DNA of 64,000 nucleotides from assembly GCA_002551355.1 (NCBI GenBank), contig NTHE01000034.1:1-64000 (forward strand), written 5' to 3'. A program made the position numbers and the translations under genes. The notes beneath the pieces are model-generated. The model made no database searches. It had not been told where the DNA came from and worked only from the letters and a program-made list of their open reading frames with translations. Position 1 is the stretch's first letter, and every line of letters starts with the position of its first letter. Shown here in pieces: positions 42,747 to 50,525 of the stretch. This DNA is from Streptomyces sp. man185. Its GTDB lineage: Bacteria; Actinomycetota; Actinomycetes; Streptomycetales; Streptomycetaceae.

Positions 42747-43490
42747 ATGAGTGTCTCCACCGCCTGCCCCTTCGACGGCGTCCGCGTCGTCACCGTGGAC
42801 CGTCCCCCGGTCAACGCGCTTCCCGTGCAGGGCTGGTACGACCTGGCGGACGCCGTACGGACGGCGGGCCGCGATCCCGGGGTGCGCTGCGTCGTCCTGG
42901 CCGCCGCCGGGCGCGGCTTCAACGCAGGCGTCGACATCAAGGAGTTGCAGCGCGACGCGGGGCACGAGGCCCTGATCGGCACCAACCGGGGCTGCGCCGA
43001 GGCGTTCGCGGCGGTGTACGCGTGCGAGGTGCCGGTCGTCGCGGCGGTGCACGGCTTCTGTCTGGGCGGCGGCGTCGGCCTCGTCGGGAACGCCGACGCG
43101 ATCGTCGCGAGCGAGGACGCGGTCTTCGGCCTGCCGGAGCTGGACCGGGGCGCGCTCGGCGCCGCGACCCATCTGGCCCGGCTGGTCCCGCAGCACCTGA
43201 TGCGCACGCTGTACTACACCTCCCGGACCGTCACCGCGGCCGAACTGCTCGCCCACGGATCGGTCTGGCGGGTGGTACCCAGTCCTGAACTGCTCGATGC
43301 CTCGCTGGAGTTGGCAGCCGAGATCGCCGCCAAGGACGGCCATCTGCTGCGACTGGCCAAGGCCGCCCTGAACGGCATCGACCCCGTCGACGTCCAGCGC
43401 AGCTACCGCTTCGAGCAGGGGTTCACCTTCGAGGCGAACCTCGCCGGGACCGCCGCCCGGGTTCGCGACACCTTCGGCAAGGAGGCCTGA
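42747..43490 (+). CDS. echA20: enoyl-CoA hydratase family protein, EchA20-like
   Basis: Crotonase-fold protein of 247 residues. The oxyanion-hole segments are GRGFNAGVDIKELQ and HGFCLGGGVGLVGNAD. The segments DRPPVNALP, GLPELDRGALGAATHLARLV and SYRFEQGFTFEANLAG closely match mycobacterial EchA20 (Rv3550), which acts on the HIP/ring-D intermediate by hydrolytic ring opening. The start is taken as ATG 42747, because the upstream in-frame ATG at 42717 lies inside the operator palindrome. First gene of a tight operon echA20-ipdA-ipdB-ipdC (3-nt gap, then overlaps). Confidence 0.82.
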   Translation: MSVSTACPFDGVRVVTVDRPPVNALPVQGWYDLADAVRTAGRDPGVRCVVLAAAGRGFNAGVDIKELQRDAGHEALIGTNRGCAEAFAAVYACEVPVVAAVHGFCLGGGVGLVGNADAIVASEDAVFGLPELDRGALGAATHLARLVPQHLMRTLYYTSRTVTAAELLAHGSVWRVVPSPELLDASLELAAEIAAKDGHLLRLAKAALNGIDPVDVQRSYRFEQGFTFEANLAGTAARVRDTFGKEA

Positions 43491-43493
43491 ACC

Positions 43494-44399
43494 GTGACCA
43501 CTCCCCCGCACGATGTGCGCGGTGCCCCGCGCGACAAGACGATGACGCCCGAGGAGGTCGTCGACCGGCTGAGCAGCGGCATGACGATCGGGATCGGCGG
43601 CTGGGGGTCGCGTCGCAAGCCGATGGCCCTGGTCAGGGCGCTGCTGCGGTCGCCGGTCACCGATCTCACGGTCATCTCCTACGGCGGCCCGGACGTGGGG
43701 TTGCTGGCCGCGGCGGGCCGGATCCGCCGCCTGGTCACGGCGTTCGTGACGCTCGACTCCATACCGCTGGAGCCGCACTACCGGGCGGCCCGGCAGCGCG
43801 GGGCGTTCGCGCTGACGGAGATCGACGAGGCGATGTTCATGTGGGGACTGCACGCGGCGGCGAACCGGCTGCCGTTCCTGCCGGTGCGCGCGGGCCTCGG
43901 ATCGGACGTGATGCGGGTCAACCCCGAGCTGCGCACGGTGACTTCGCCCTACGAGGACGGCGAGGAGTTCGTGGCGATGCCCGCCCTGCGCATGGACGCG
44001 GCGCTGGTCCATCTGAACCGGGCGGACCGGCTCGGCAACGGCCAGTACCTGGGCCCCGACCCGTACTTCGACGACCTGTTCTGCGAAGCGGCGGACGCGG
44101 CGTACGTCTCCTGCGAACGTCTGCTCGAAACAAGGGAGTTGACGGAGAACTCCACCGCTCCGCAGACCCTCCTCGTCCAACGGCACTCCGTAGCCGGTGT
44201 GGTGGAGACACCGGGCGGGGCGCACTTCACTTCCTGCGCACCCGACCACCCTCGCGACGAGCCTTTCCAGCAGGCGTACGCGGCCGCGGCGGCGGACCCG
44301 GCCGCCTGGGCGGAGTTCACGGCCCGCTTCCTGCCGCCGGACGGCGACGAGAAGGGCTACCAGCAGGCGGTCCGCACCTGGCACGAGGAGCGGAAATGA
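43494..44399 (+). CDS. ipdA: IpdA-like CoA-transferase-fold subunit (steroid ring C opening)
   Basis: Alpha subunit of 301 residues of the class I CoA-transferase-like IpdAB complex. The N-terminal GMTIGIGGWGSRRKPMALV and the segment SYGGPDVGLLAAAGRIR are characteristic. The region FALTEIDEAMFMWGL contains Glu residues in the position of the IpdA catalytic Glu. In mycobacteria and rhodococci IpdAB hydrolyses the carbon-carbon bond of ring C in COCHEA-CoA rather than transferring CoA. Start GTG 43494 lies 3 nt after echA20; the stop overlaps ipdB (ATGA), as expected for equal subunit supply. Confidence 0.83.
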   Translation: MTTPPHDVRGAPRDKTMTPEEVVDRLSSGMTIGIGGWGSRRKPMALVRALLRSPVTDLTVISYGGPDVGLLAAAGRIRRLVTAFVTLDSIPLEPHYRAARQRGAFALTEIDEAMFMWGLHAAANRLPFLPVRAGLGSDVMRVNPELRTVTSPYEDGEEFVAMPALRMDAALVHLNRADRLGNGQYLGPDPYFDDLFCEAADAAYVSCERLLETRELTENSTAPQTLLVQRHSVAGVVETPGGAHFTSCAPDHPRDEPFQQAYAAAAADPAAWAEFTARFLPPDGDEKGYQQAVRTWHEERK

Positions 44400-45145
44400 A
44401 CACGTCCACGACCGGGGACGTCACCCGTGCCGAGTACTGCGTGATCGCCTGCGCGGAGGCCTGGCGGGACGACGGCGAGATCCTGGCCAGTCCGATGGGC
44501 GCGGTGCCGTCGGCCGGCGCACGGCTGGCCCGACTGACCTTCGCCCCCGACCTGCTCCTCACGGACGGCGAGGCGACGCTCGTCGGCCCGGGCGGCGAGG
44601 CGGAGGGCTGGCTCCCCTACCGCAGGCATCTGGCCCTGGTGACCGGCGGGCGGCGGCACGTGATGATGGGCGCGAGCCAGATCGACCGCTTCGGCAACCA
44701 GAACATCTCCTGCATCGGCGACTGGCACCGGCCCTCACGGCAGCTGCTGGGCGTACGCGGAGCACCGGTCAACACCCTCAACAACCCGGTGAGTTACTGG
44801 ATCCCCCGGCACTCCCCCCGGGTCTTCGTGGAACGCGTCGACATGATCTGCGGGATCGGTTACGACAGTGCGCGGGCGGCGGGTGCGTCGGCCACCCGTT
44901 TCCACCGGATCCCCCGGGTGGTCAGCGATCTCGGGGTCTTCGACTTCGCGACGCCGGACCGCTCGATGCGGCTGGCCTCTCTCCACCCCGGCGTCACGGT
45001 CGAAGCGGTCCGGGAGGCGACGGGTTTCCCGCTCACGATCCCGGACGACGTCCCGTACACCCGCGACCCCTCCCCCGCCGAACTCGCCCTGATCCGCGAG
45101 GTCGTCGACCCGGCCCGCACCCGGGACCGGGAGGTCAGGGCCTGA
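44396..45145 (+). CDS. ipdB: IpdB-like CoA-transferase-fold subunit
   Basis: Beta subunit, 249 residues. It opens with VTRAEYCVIACAEAWRDDGE. The family segment HVMMGASQIDRFGNQNISCI is followed by GVRGAPVNTLNNPVSYW and FVERVDMICGIGYDSARAAG, typical of IpdB. The usual CoA-transferase catalytic Glu motif is replaced, consistent with the hydrolase role known for IpdAB. The ATG overlaps the ipdA stop by 4 nt. The stop overlaps the ipdC start by 1 nt (TGATG). Confidence 0.82.
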   Translation: MNTSTTGDVTRAEYCVIACAEAWRDDGEILASPMGAVPSAGARLARLTFAPDLLLTDGEATLVGPGGEAEGWLPYRRHLALVTGGRRHVMMGASQIDRFGNQNISCIGDWHRPSRQLLGVRGAPVNTLNNPVSYWIPRHSPRVFVERVDMICGIGYDSARAAGASATRFHRIPRVVSDLGVFDFATPDRSMRLASLHPGVTVEAVREATGFPLTIPDDVPYTRDPSPAELALIREVVDPARTRDREVRA

Positions 45146-46215
45146 TGCGCACCGCCCTGACCGACCTCGTAGGCGTCCGGCACCCGATCGTGCAGACCGG
45201 AATGGGCTGGGTGGCGGGCCCTCGCCTGGTCACCGCGACCGCACGGGCCGGGGCGCTCGGCATCCTGGCCTCCGCGACCATGACGCCGGAGCAACTGCGC
45301 ACTGCCGTAAGGGAGGTGAAGTCCCGCACGGACGCACCGTTCGGGGTGAATCTGCGGGCGGACGCGGGGGACGCACCGGAGCGGGTCCGGATCATCGTCG
45401 AGGAAGGTGTCCGGGTGGCGTCGTTCGCGCTCGCCCCGTCGAGGGAGCTGATCGCGGAGCTCAAGGACGCGGGCGTGGTCGTCGTCCCGTCGGTGGGGGC
45501 CCAGCGGCACGCGGAGAAGGTCGCGGCCTGGGGCGCGGACGCGGTGATCGTGCAGGGCGGCGAGGGCGGCGGCCACACCGGAGACGTCGCCACCACGGTC
45601 CTGCTGCCGCAGGTGGTCGACGCGGTGGACATTCCGGTGGTCGCGGCGGGCGGCTTCCACGACGGCCGGGGCCTGGTGGCGGCGCTGGCGTACGGGGCGG
45701 CGGGGGTCGCGATGGGGACCCGGTTCCTGCTGACCTCGGACTCGACGGTCCCGGACGCGGTGAAGGCCCGCTACCTGGCGGCGACCGCCAAGGACATCAC
45801 GCTGACGCGGGCGGTGGACGGGCTCCCGCACCGGATGCTCCGTACGGAGATGGTGGCGGAACTGGAAGGCGGCGCGGGCCGGCTGCGCTCCCTGTACGGG
45901 GCGCTGCGCCGGGCGTCCCGCTTCCGCCGGCTCTCCGGGCTGAGCTGGCCGGGCATGGTCCGCGACGGCCTGGCGATGCGGCACGGCAAGGACCTGAGCT
46001 GGAGCCAGGTGCTGATGGCGGCGAACACCCCGATGCTGCTGAGGGCGTCCATGGTCGAGGGCCGCACGGACCTCGGCATCATGGCCGCGGGCCAGGTGGC
46101 GGCCCTGATCGAGGACCTGCCGAGCGTGGCGGAGCTGGTGTCCCGGATCCTGACCGAGGCGAACGAGACCCGGGCGGCCCTATCAGGCCCGTCCGGCACC
46201 TCCAACTCAGCGTGA
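45145..46215 (+). CDS. ipdC: IpdC-like flavin-dependent enoyl-CoA oxidoreductase (nitronate monooxygenase family)
   Basis: FMN-binding TIM-barrel protein of 356 residues. It shows HPIVQTGMGWVAGPRLVTA, VVVPSVGAQRHAEKVAAWGA, GGEGGGHTG (phosphate-binding) and DIPVVAAGGFHDGRGLVAAL. Generic annotation would be nitronate monooxygenase. The gene order after ipdAB and the C-terminal extension with LPHRMLRTEMVAELE point to IpdC, a flavin-dependent oxidoreductase of the HIP pathway. The last 13 or so codons (ALSGPSGTSNSA) are encoded by a copy of the intergenic repeat that follows, so the native C-terminus may have been replaced. Start ATG overlaps the ipdB stop. Confidence 0.8.
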   Translation: MRTALTDLVGVRHPIVQTGMGWVAGPRLVTATARAGALGILASATMTPEQLRTAVREVKSRTDAPFGVNLRADAGDAPERVRIIVEEGVRVASFALAPSRELIAELKDAGVVVVPSVGAQRHAEKVAAWGADAVIVQGGEGGGHTGDVATTVLLPQVVDAVDIPVVAAGGFHDGRGLVAALAYGAAGVAMGTRFLLTSDSTVPDAVKARYLAATAKDITLTRAVDGLPHRMLRTEMVAELEGGAGRLRSLYGALRRASRFRRLSGLSWPGMVRDGLAMRHGKDLSWSQVLMAANTPMLLRASMVEGRTDLGIMAAGQVAALIEDLPSVAELVSRILTEANETRAALSGPSGTSNSA

Positions 46216-46360
46216 GGCCCGAGCGGCCCTATCAAGCCCGTCCGGCGCTTGAGGACAGAGCCCGCCCCACAACCAGCCCGTCCGGCGCTTGAGGACAAGC
46301 CCCGGCCCGGGGCTTTCGGGGCTCCGCCCCGGACCCCGGTCCTCAATCGCCGGACGGCTT
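46177..46360. repeat. Streptomyces-type GTCCGGCG..TTGAGGAC dispersed repeat cluster
   Basis: Two direct copies of AGCCCGTCCGGCGCTTGAGG... (46234-46256 and 46275-46296) and one inverted relative (46339-46360, GTCCTCAATCGCCGGACGG). They can fold into a long stem around a GC-rich core at 46299-46335. The unit CGGCCCTATCAnGCCCGTC also occurs twice (about 46178 and 46225), the first copy inside the ipdC 3' end. Such units recur in Streptomyces intergenic regions. It can act as terminator for ipdC and the convergent helicase gene. Confidence 0.7.
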
Positions 46361-46369
46361 GAAAGGGCC

Positions 46370-47995
46370 CTACGCGGCCCGACGGCCCCGGGCAGGCGCG
46401 CCGGAGCGCCCGCCGCCCGAACGGCCCGCGCCACCGGAACGCGCACCCTGAGCACCGCCCCCCGCACCCGCACCCGCACCGGACCCACGCCGTCCACGCC
46501 CCCGGCTACCGGACCGCACCGTGCCCCCGCCGGAACCGGAACCCGCCGCACCGCCCGACCGGGTCCGCTGCTTGGGCGGAGTCGGCTGCGGTACCTCGAT
46601 CACGATCGCGACGCCCGAAGGCTCCCGCGCCCCCGTGATCCGGCCCAGCTCCGCGTCGCTGGAGGTGACCCGCGTGGTACGCGGCGCGATGCCCGCGTCC
46701 TGCATCAGGCGCGTCATCTCCCGCTTCTCCTCGGGCAGCACCAGCGTGACGACGCTGCCGGACTCCCCGGCGCGCGCCGTGCGCCCGCCGCGGTGGAGGT
46801 AGTCCTTGTGGTCGGTCGGCGGGTCCACGTTGACGACCAGATCGAGGTCGTCGACGTGGATGCCGCGGGCCGCGACGTTCGTCGCGACGAGCGCGGTGAC
46901 CTGCCCGTTCTTGAACTGGTCCAGCGTCCGGTTGCGCTGCGGCTGCGATCGCCCGCCGTGCAGGGCGGCCGCCCGCACACCGCTGGCGAGCAGCCGCTTG
47001 GCGAAGCGGTCGGCGGCGCGCTTGGTGTCGACGAACATGATCACCCGGCCCTCACGGGCGGCGATCTTCGTGGCGACGGCCTTCTTGTCGGTCTCGTCCA
47101 GGACGTGGAGCACGTGGTGCTCCATCGTGGTGACCGCACCGGCGGACGGGTCGACGGAGTGCACGACCGGGTCGGTGAGGAACATCTTGACGAGCCGGTC
47201 GATGTTCTTGTCGAGGGTCGCGGAGAACAGCATCCGCTGGCCGTCCGCCTCGACCTGCTTGAGCAGGGCGACGACCTGCGGCATGAAGCCCATGTCGGCC
47301 ATCTGGTCGGCCTCGTCGAGGACGGTGATGGAGACCTCGTCCAGGCGGCAGTCGCCGCGCTCGATGAGGTCCTTGAGCCGGCCCGGGGTGGCGACGAGCA
47401 CTTCGGCCCCGCGCCGCAGGGTGGCGGACTGCTTGGTGATCGACATGCCGCCGACGACGGTGGCGAGCCGCAGGTTCACAGCGGTCGCGTACGGGGTCAG
47501 CGCGTCGGTGACCTGCTGGGCCAGCTCACGCGTGGGCACGAGGACCATGGCGAGCGGGGCGCGCGGCTCGCTGCGGCGGCCGGCGGTGCGGGCCAGCAGC
47601 GCCAGGCCGAAGGCGAGGGTCTTGCCGGAGCCGGTGCGCCCACGGCCGAGGATGTCCCGGCCGGCCAGGGAGTTCGGCAGGGTCGCGCCCTGGATCGGGA
47701 ACGGCTCGGTGACACCCTGCGCCGCGAGGGTCTTCAGCAGCGCGGGGGGCATGTCCAGGTCGGCGAAGGCGTCGACGGACGGCAGCGCGGGGGTCACGGT
47801 CTCCGGCAGGGCGAACTCGCCCTGCGGCGGGGTGGCGCGGCGACGGGCCGGGGGCTTGGAGCCGCCCTGGGCCTTGGAGCGCGGTGCGCCGCCCCGGCCG
47901 TTCGAGGGAGCCTGGGGGCCTGCGCCCTGGCCGCGGCCTCGGCCGCGGGCCGGTCGGGAGCGGGGGGTGCGGTCCTGGCGTTCGGAGCTGGTCAT
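46370..47995 (-). CDS. DEAD-box RNA helicase
   Basis: ATP-dependent RNA helicase of 541 residues. A basic, low-complexity N-terminus (about 1-65) precedes the Q motif TEPFPIQGATLP. Then come motif I GRGRTGSGKT, Ia VPTRELAQQV, Ib TPGRLKDL, II VLDEADQMADMGF, III FSATL, V ATNVAARGIHVDDLDLVVN and VI HRGGRTARAG. The C-terminus (about 450-541) is Gly/Arg/Ser-rich, an RGG-like RNA-binding tail. Start ATG 47995 has GGAGG upstream. Located just downstream of a cold-shock gene on the same strand, a pairing that fits unwinding of cold-stabilised RNA. It divides the steroid cluster in two. Confidence 0.93.
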   Translation of the reverse strand: MTSSERQDRTPRSRPARGRGRGQGAGPQAPSNGRGGAPRSKAQGGSKPPARRRATPPQGEFALPETVTPALPSVDAFADLDMPPALLKTLAAQGVTEPFPIQGATLPNSLAGRDILGRGRTGSGKTLAFGLALLARTAGRRSEPRAPLAMVLVPTRELAQQVTDALTPYATAVNLRLATVVGGMSITKQSATLRRGAEVLVATPGRLKDLIERGDCRLDEVSITVLDEADQMADMGFMPQVVALLKQVEADGQRMLFSATLDKNIDRLVKMFLTDPVVHSVDPSAGAVTTMEHHVLHVLDETDKKAVATKIAAREGRVIMFVDTKRAADRFAKRLLASGVRAAALHGGRSQPQRNRTLDQFKNGQVTALVATNVAARGIHVDDLDLVVNVDPPTDHKDYLHRGGRTARAGESGSVVTLVLPEEKREMTRLMQDAGIAPRTTRVTSSDAELGRITGAREPSGVAIVIEVPQPTPPKQRTRSGGAAGSGSGGGTVRSGSRGRGRRGSGAGAGAGGGAQGARSGGAGRSGGGRSGAPARGRRAA

Positions 47996-48136
47996 ACGGA
48001 ATTGCCCTCCTGGGGGGATTCCTGGGCAACTGCCGAATGGGTTTGGTGCGATGTGCCGGCCCGGCCGTCCGGGTGCGCCCCCAGGATGTGCGCACAGAAC
48101 GGGTTGATGCGACGAGTTGTCGCTCGGACAGCACAA

Positions 48137-48171
48137 ACCGGGGCCCGCACCTTCACGGTGCGGGCCCCGGT
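48137..48171 (-). terminator. terminator after the cold-shock gene
   Basis: 15-bp perfect stem (48137-48151 with 48157-48171), loop TTCAC, 23 nt after the csp stop and before the helicase gene. The helicase therefore probably has its own promoter, or is transcribed by read-through. Confidence 0.78.
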
Positions 48172-48193
48172 CAGCGAGGTACGCGTCCGGCAA

Positions 48194-48397
48194 TTAGGCC
48201 GGGACGATGTTCTCCGCCTGCGGGCCCTTCTGGCCCTGCGTGACGTCGAAGGAGACCTTCTGGCCCTCCTGGAGCTCACGGAAGCCCGAGGTGGCGATGT
48301 TGGAGTAGTGGGCGAAGACGTCGGCGCCGCCGCCGTCCTGCTCGATGAAGCCGAAGCCCTTTTCCGAGTTGAACCACTTCACGGTTCCAGTAGCCAT
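48194..48397 (-). CDS. cold-shock protein, CspA family
   Basis: Single OB-fold cold-shock domain, 67 residues. It carries RNP1 KGFGFIEQ and RNP2 DVFAHYSNI, opening MATGTVKWFNSE and ending QAENIVPA. It binds single-stranded RNA and DNA as a chaperone. The ribosome site AGGAGA lies 4 nt before the ATG. The upstream leader is long (promoter not located before about 48490), as is usual for csp genes. Confidence 0.95.
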   Translation of the reverse strand: MATGTVKWFNSEKGFGFIEQDGGGADVFAHYSNIATSGFRELQEGQKVSFDVTQGQKGPQAENIVPA

Positions 48398-48496
48398 GTC
48401 ATTCTCCTAAAAGAGGTGCAGTGCCGGAAATCCGCACTTTACGGATTCCAAGTCGCCGCATTGAGCCCCATCCGGAGAAAGCCGGAAAACAATAAA

Positions 48497-48525
48497 GCGC
48501 CTGAGGAAGCATTCCCGTCAGGCGC
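48497..48525 (-). terminator. hairpin with T-rich tail upstream of the csp gene
   Basis: Stem GCGCCTGA/TCAGGCGC (48497-48504 with 48518-48525) with an inner GGAA/TTCC pairing. On the minus strand it is followed by TTTATTGTTTT, so it resembles a true Rho-independent terminator. It can end the thiolase transcript from the right, or act as an attenuator in the csp leader. Confidence 0.6.
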
Positions 48526-48662
48526 ACATAAAGTTCATGGGTACCAAAACTGCAACGGGAAACACCCTAGCACGTCCTCCCCTCCGGCGGTGGGTCACGC
48601 CGCGCCGCCGGAGAAGAAACGTGGCTGACCAGAGGGCGTACGGCAGGCGTACGGCAGACGCC

Positions 48663-49820
48663 TCAGAGCCGCTCGACGATGGTGACGTTGGCCTGTCCGC
48701 CGCCCTCGCACATCGTCTGGAGCCCGTAGCGGCCGCCGGTGCGTTCGAGTTCGTGCAGCAAGGTCGTCATCAGCCGGGCGCCGGTTGCCCCGAGCGGGTG
48801 ACCCAGGGCGATGGCTCCGCCGTTGACGTTGACCCGCTCGGGGTCCGCACCGGTCTCTTTCAGCCAGGCGAGGACGACCGGGGCGAACGCCTCGTTGATC
48901 TCGACGAGGTCGATGGCGTCGAGGGTGAGGCCGGTCTTCTCCAGGGCGTACGCGGTGGCGGGGATCGGGGCCGAGAGCATCCGGATCGGGTCCTCGCCCC
49001 GTACGGACAGGTGGTGGATGCGGGCCCGCGGGGTCAGGCCGTGTTCGGCGACGGCCCGCGCCGAGGCGATGAGCAGGGCGGCGGCCCCGTCGGAGACCTG
49101 GGAGGAGCAGGCGGCGGTGATGGTGCCGCCCTCGACGACGGGGCGCAGTCCGGCCATTTTCTCCAGGGTGGTGTCGCGGCGCGGCCCCTCGTCCGCGGTG
49201 ACGTCCCCGTAGGCGACGGTCTCCCGGTCGAAGCGGCCCTCGTCGATGGCGCGGATCGCCCGCCGGTGGGAGGTGAGGGCGAACTCCTCCATGTCCCGGC
49301 GGCTGATGCCCCACTTCTCGGCGATCAGCTGGGCGCCGTGGAACTGGTTGACGGGGGCGTCGCCGTACCGGGAGCGCCAGCCCTCGCTGCCCGCGTACGG
49401 GCCGTCGGTGAGGCCGAGGGGTTCGGCGGCCTGGCGGGAGGCGAAGGCGATGGGGATCTGGGTCATGTTCTGGGTGCCGCCCGCGACGACGAGGTCCTGG
49501 GTGCCGGAGAGGACGCCCTGGGCCGCGAAGTGGAGGGCCTGCTGGGAGGAGCCGCACTGCCGGTCGACGGTGACGCCGGGGACCTCCTCGGGCAGTCCGG
49601 CGGCGAGCCATGACGTACGGGCGATGTCACCGGCCTGCGGGCCGACGGTGTCCAGGCAGCCGAAGACGACGTCCTCGACGGCCGCCGGGTCGACGCCGGA
49701 GCGGGCGATCAGCTCCTTCAGCACGTGTGCGCCGAGGTCGGCGGGGTGGACGGCCCCGAGGCCGCCCTTGCGCCGCCCGACGGGGGTGCGTACCGCTTCG
49801 ACGATGTAGGCCTCGGTCAT
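48663..49820 (-). CDS. fadA6: thiolase (acetyl-CoA acyltransferase), FadA6-like
   Basis: Degradative thiolase of 385 residues. The nucleophile Cys is in TVDRQCGSSQQALHFAAQG (about residue 88), the C-terminal His in VNVNGGAIALGHPLGATGAR and the second Cys in LQTMCEGGGQANVTIVE. It would split off acetyl- or similar CoA units late in ring degradation. Located downstream of the kstR2-like regulator with 27 bp between on the same strand, matching the fadA6-kstR2 neighbourhood of mycobacteria. ATG 49820. General thiolase activity is certain; the steroid role is inferred from context. Confidence 0.85.
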   Translation of the reverse strand: MTEAYIVEAVRTPVGRRKGGLGAVHPADLGAHVLKELIARSGVDPAAVEDVVFGCLDTVGPQAGDIARTSWLAAGLPEEVPGVTVDRQCGSSQQALHFAAQGVLSGTQDLVVAGGTQNMTQIPIAFASRQAAEPLGLTDGPYAGSEGWRSRYGDAPVNQFHGAQLIAEKWGISRRDMEEFALTSHRRAIRAIDEGRFDRETVAYGDVTADEGPRRDTTLEKMAGLRPVVEGGTITAACSSQVSDGAAALLIASARAVAEHGLTPRARIHHLSVRGEDPIRMLSAPIPATAYALEKTGLTLDAIDLVEINEAFAPVVLAWLKETGADPERVNVNGGAIALGHPLGATGARLMTTLLHELERTGGRYGLQTMCEGGGQANVTIVERL

Positions 49821-49847
49821 GGCTGCTGCTCCTCGGGGCGCTCGGGG

Positions 49848-50459
49848 TCACGTACGCAGGGCGATGCCGTCCAGCACCATCGAGAGGTACTGGCGGGCGA
49901 TCTCCTCGGGGCTGTGGTGTCCGCCGGGCCGGTACCAGGAGGCGGCGACCCAGACGGTGTCGCGGACGAAGCGGTAGGTGAGGCGGATGTCGAGGTCGTC
50001 GCGGAAGACGCCTTCGGCGACGCCGCGTTCCAGGGTGCCGAGCCAGGCCTTCTCGAACTTGGTCTGCGAGTCGGCCAGGTAGGCGAAGCGCGGCTGGGCG
50101 GCGAGGTGCTTGGACTCCTTCTGGTAGATCGCGACGGCGGGGCGGTGCCGGTCGATCTCCCGGAAGGACTCGGTGACCAGGGCCTCGATGGTCTCTCGGG
50201 AGCCGAGCCCGGCCGCCAGGACCTCGTCGTAACCCCGCCAGAGCTCGTCGAGGAAGGTGGAGAGGATCTCGTCGACCATCGATTCCTTGGAATCGAAGTG
50301 GTAATAGAGGCTGCCCGCGAGCATCCCGGCCTCGTCGGCGATGCGGCGCACGGTGGTGGCGTTGTATCCGTGGGCGGCGAAGACCTCGGCGGCGGTGGCG
50401 AGCAGCTCGCGTCGCCGCTCGGGTGTGGGGGTCACCTGGGGCTTCTTCTTGGTAGGCAC
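49848..50459 (-). CDS. kstR2: TetR-family regulator, KstR2-like
   Basis: Repressor of 203 residues. The basic N-terminus (PTKKKPQVTP) precedes a TetR helix-turn-helix ELLATAAEVFAAHGYNATTV and AGMLAGSLYYHFDSKESMVD. The ligand domain includes FREIDRHRPAVAIYQKESKHLA and ends YLSMVLDGIALRT, closely like KstR2. KstR2 represses the HIP catabolic genes and is released by HIP-CoA. The probable operators here are the two 18-bp boxes at 42710 and 51361. The start is GTG 50459. It lies between an SDR gene and the thiolase gene in one minus-strand unit. Confidence 0.83.
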   Translation of the reverse strand: MPTKKKPQVTPTPERRRELLATAAEVFAAHGYNATTVRRIADEAGMLAGSLYYHFDSKESMVDEILSTFLDELWRGYDEVLAAGLGSRETIEALVTESFREIDRHRPAVAIYQKESKHLAAQPRFAYLADSQTKFEKAWLGTLERGVAEGVFRDDLDIRLTYRFVRDTVWVAASWYRPGGHHSPEEIARQYLSMVLDGIALRT

Positions 50460-50525
50460 CCGGCCATTGTCCGCCCGCGGCCCGTGTGTTCACGCAGGTG
50501 CTCGCGCGGGCGCCCAGGTGCGTGC

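Noticed and set aside
42717..42747. Upstream ATG of the echA20-like gene at 42717
   Set aside because: Lies inside the operator palindrome, lacks a ribosome site, and adds residues absent from the family.
50470..50525. Repeated CAGGTGC/GTGCTCACG words before the kstR2-like gene
   Set aside because: Imperfect, short, and not matching the operator found at the two divergent promoters.
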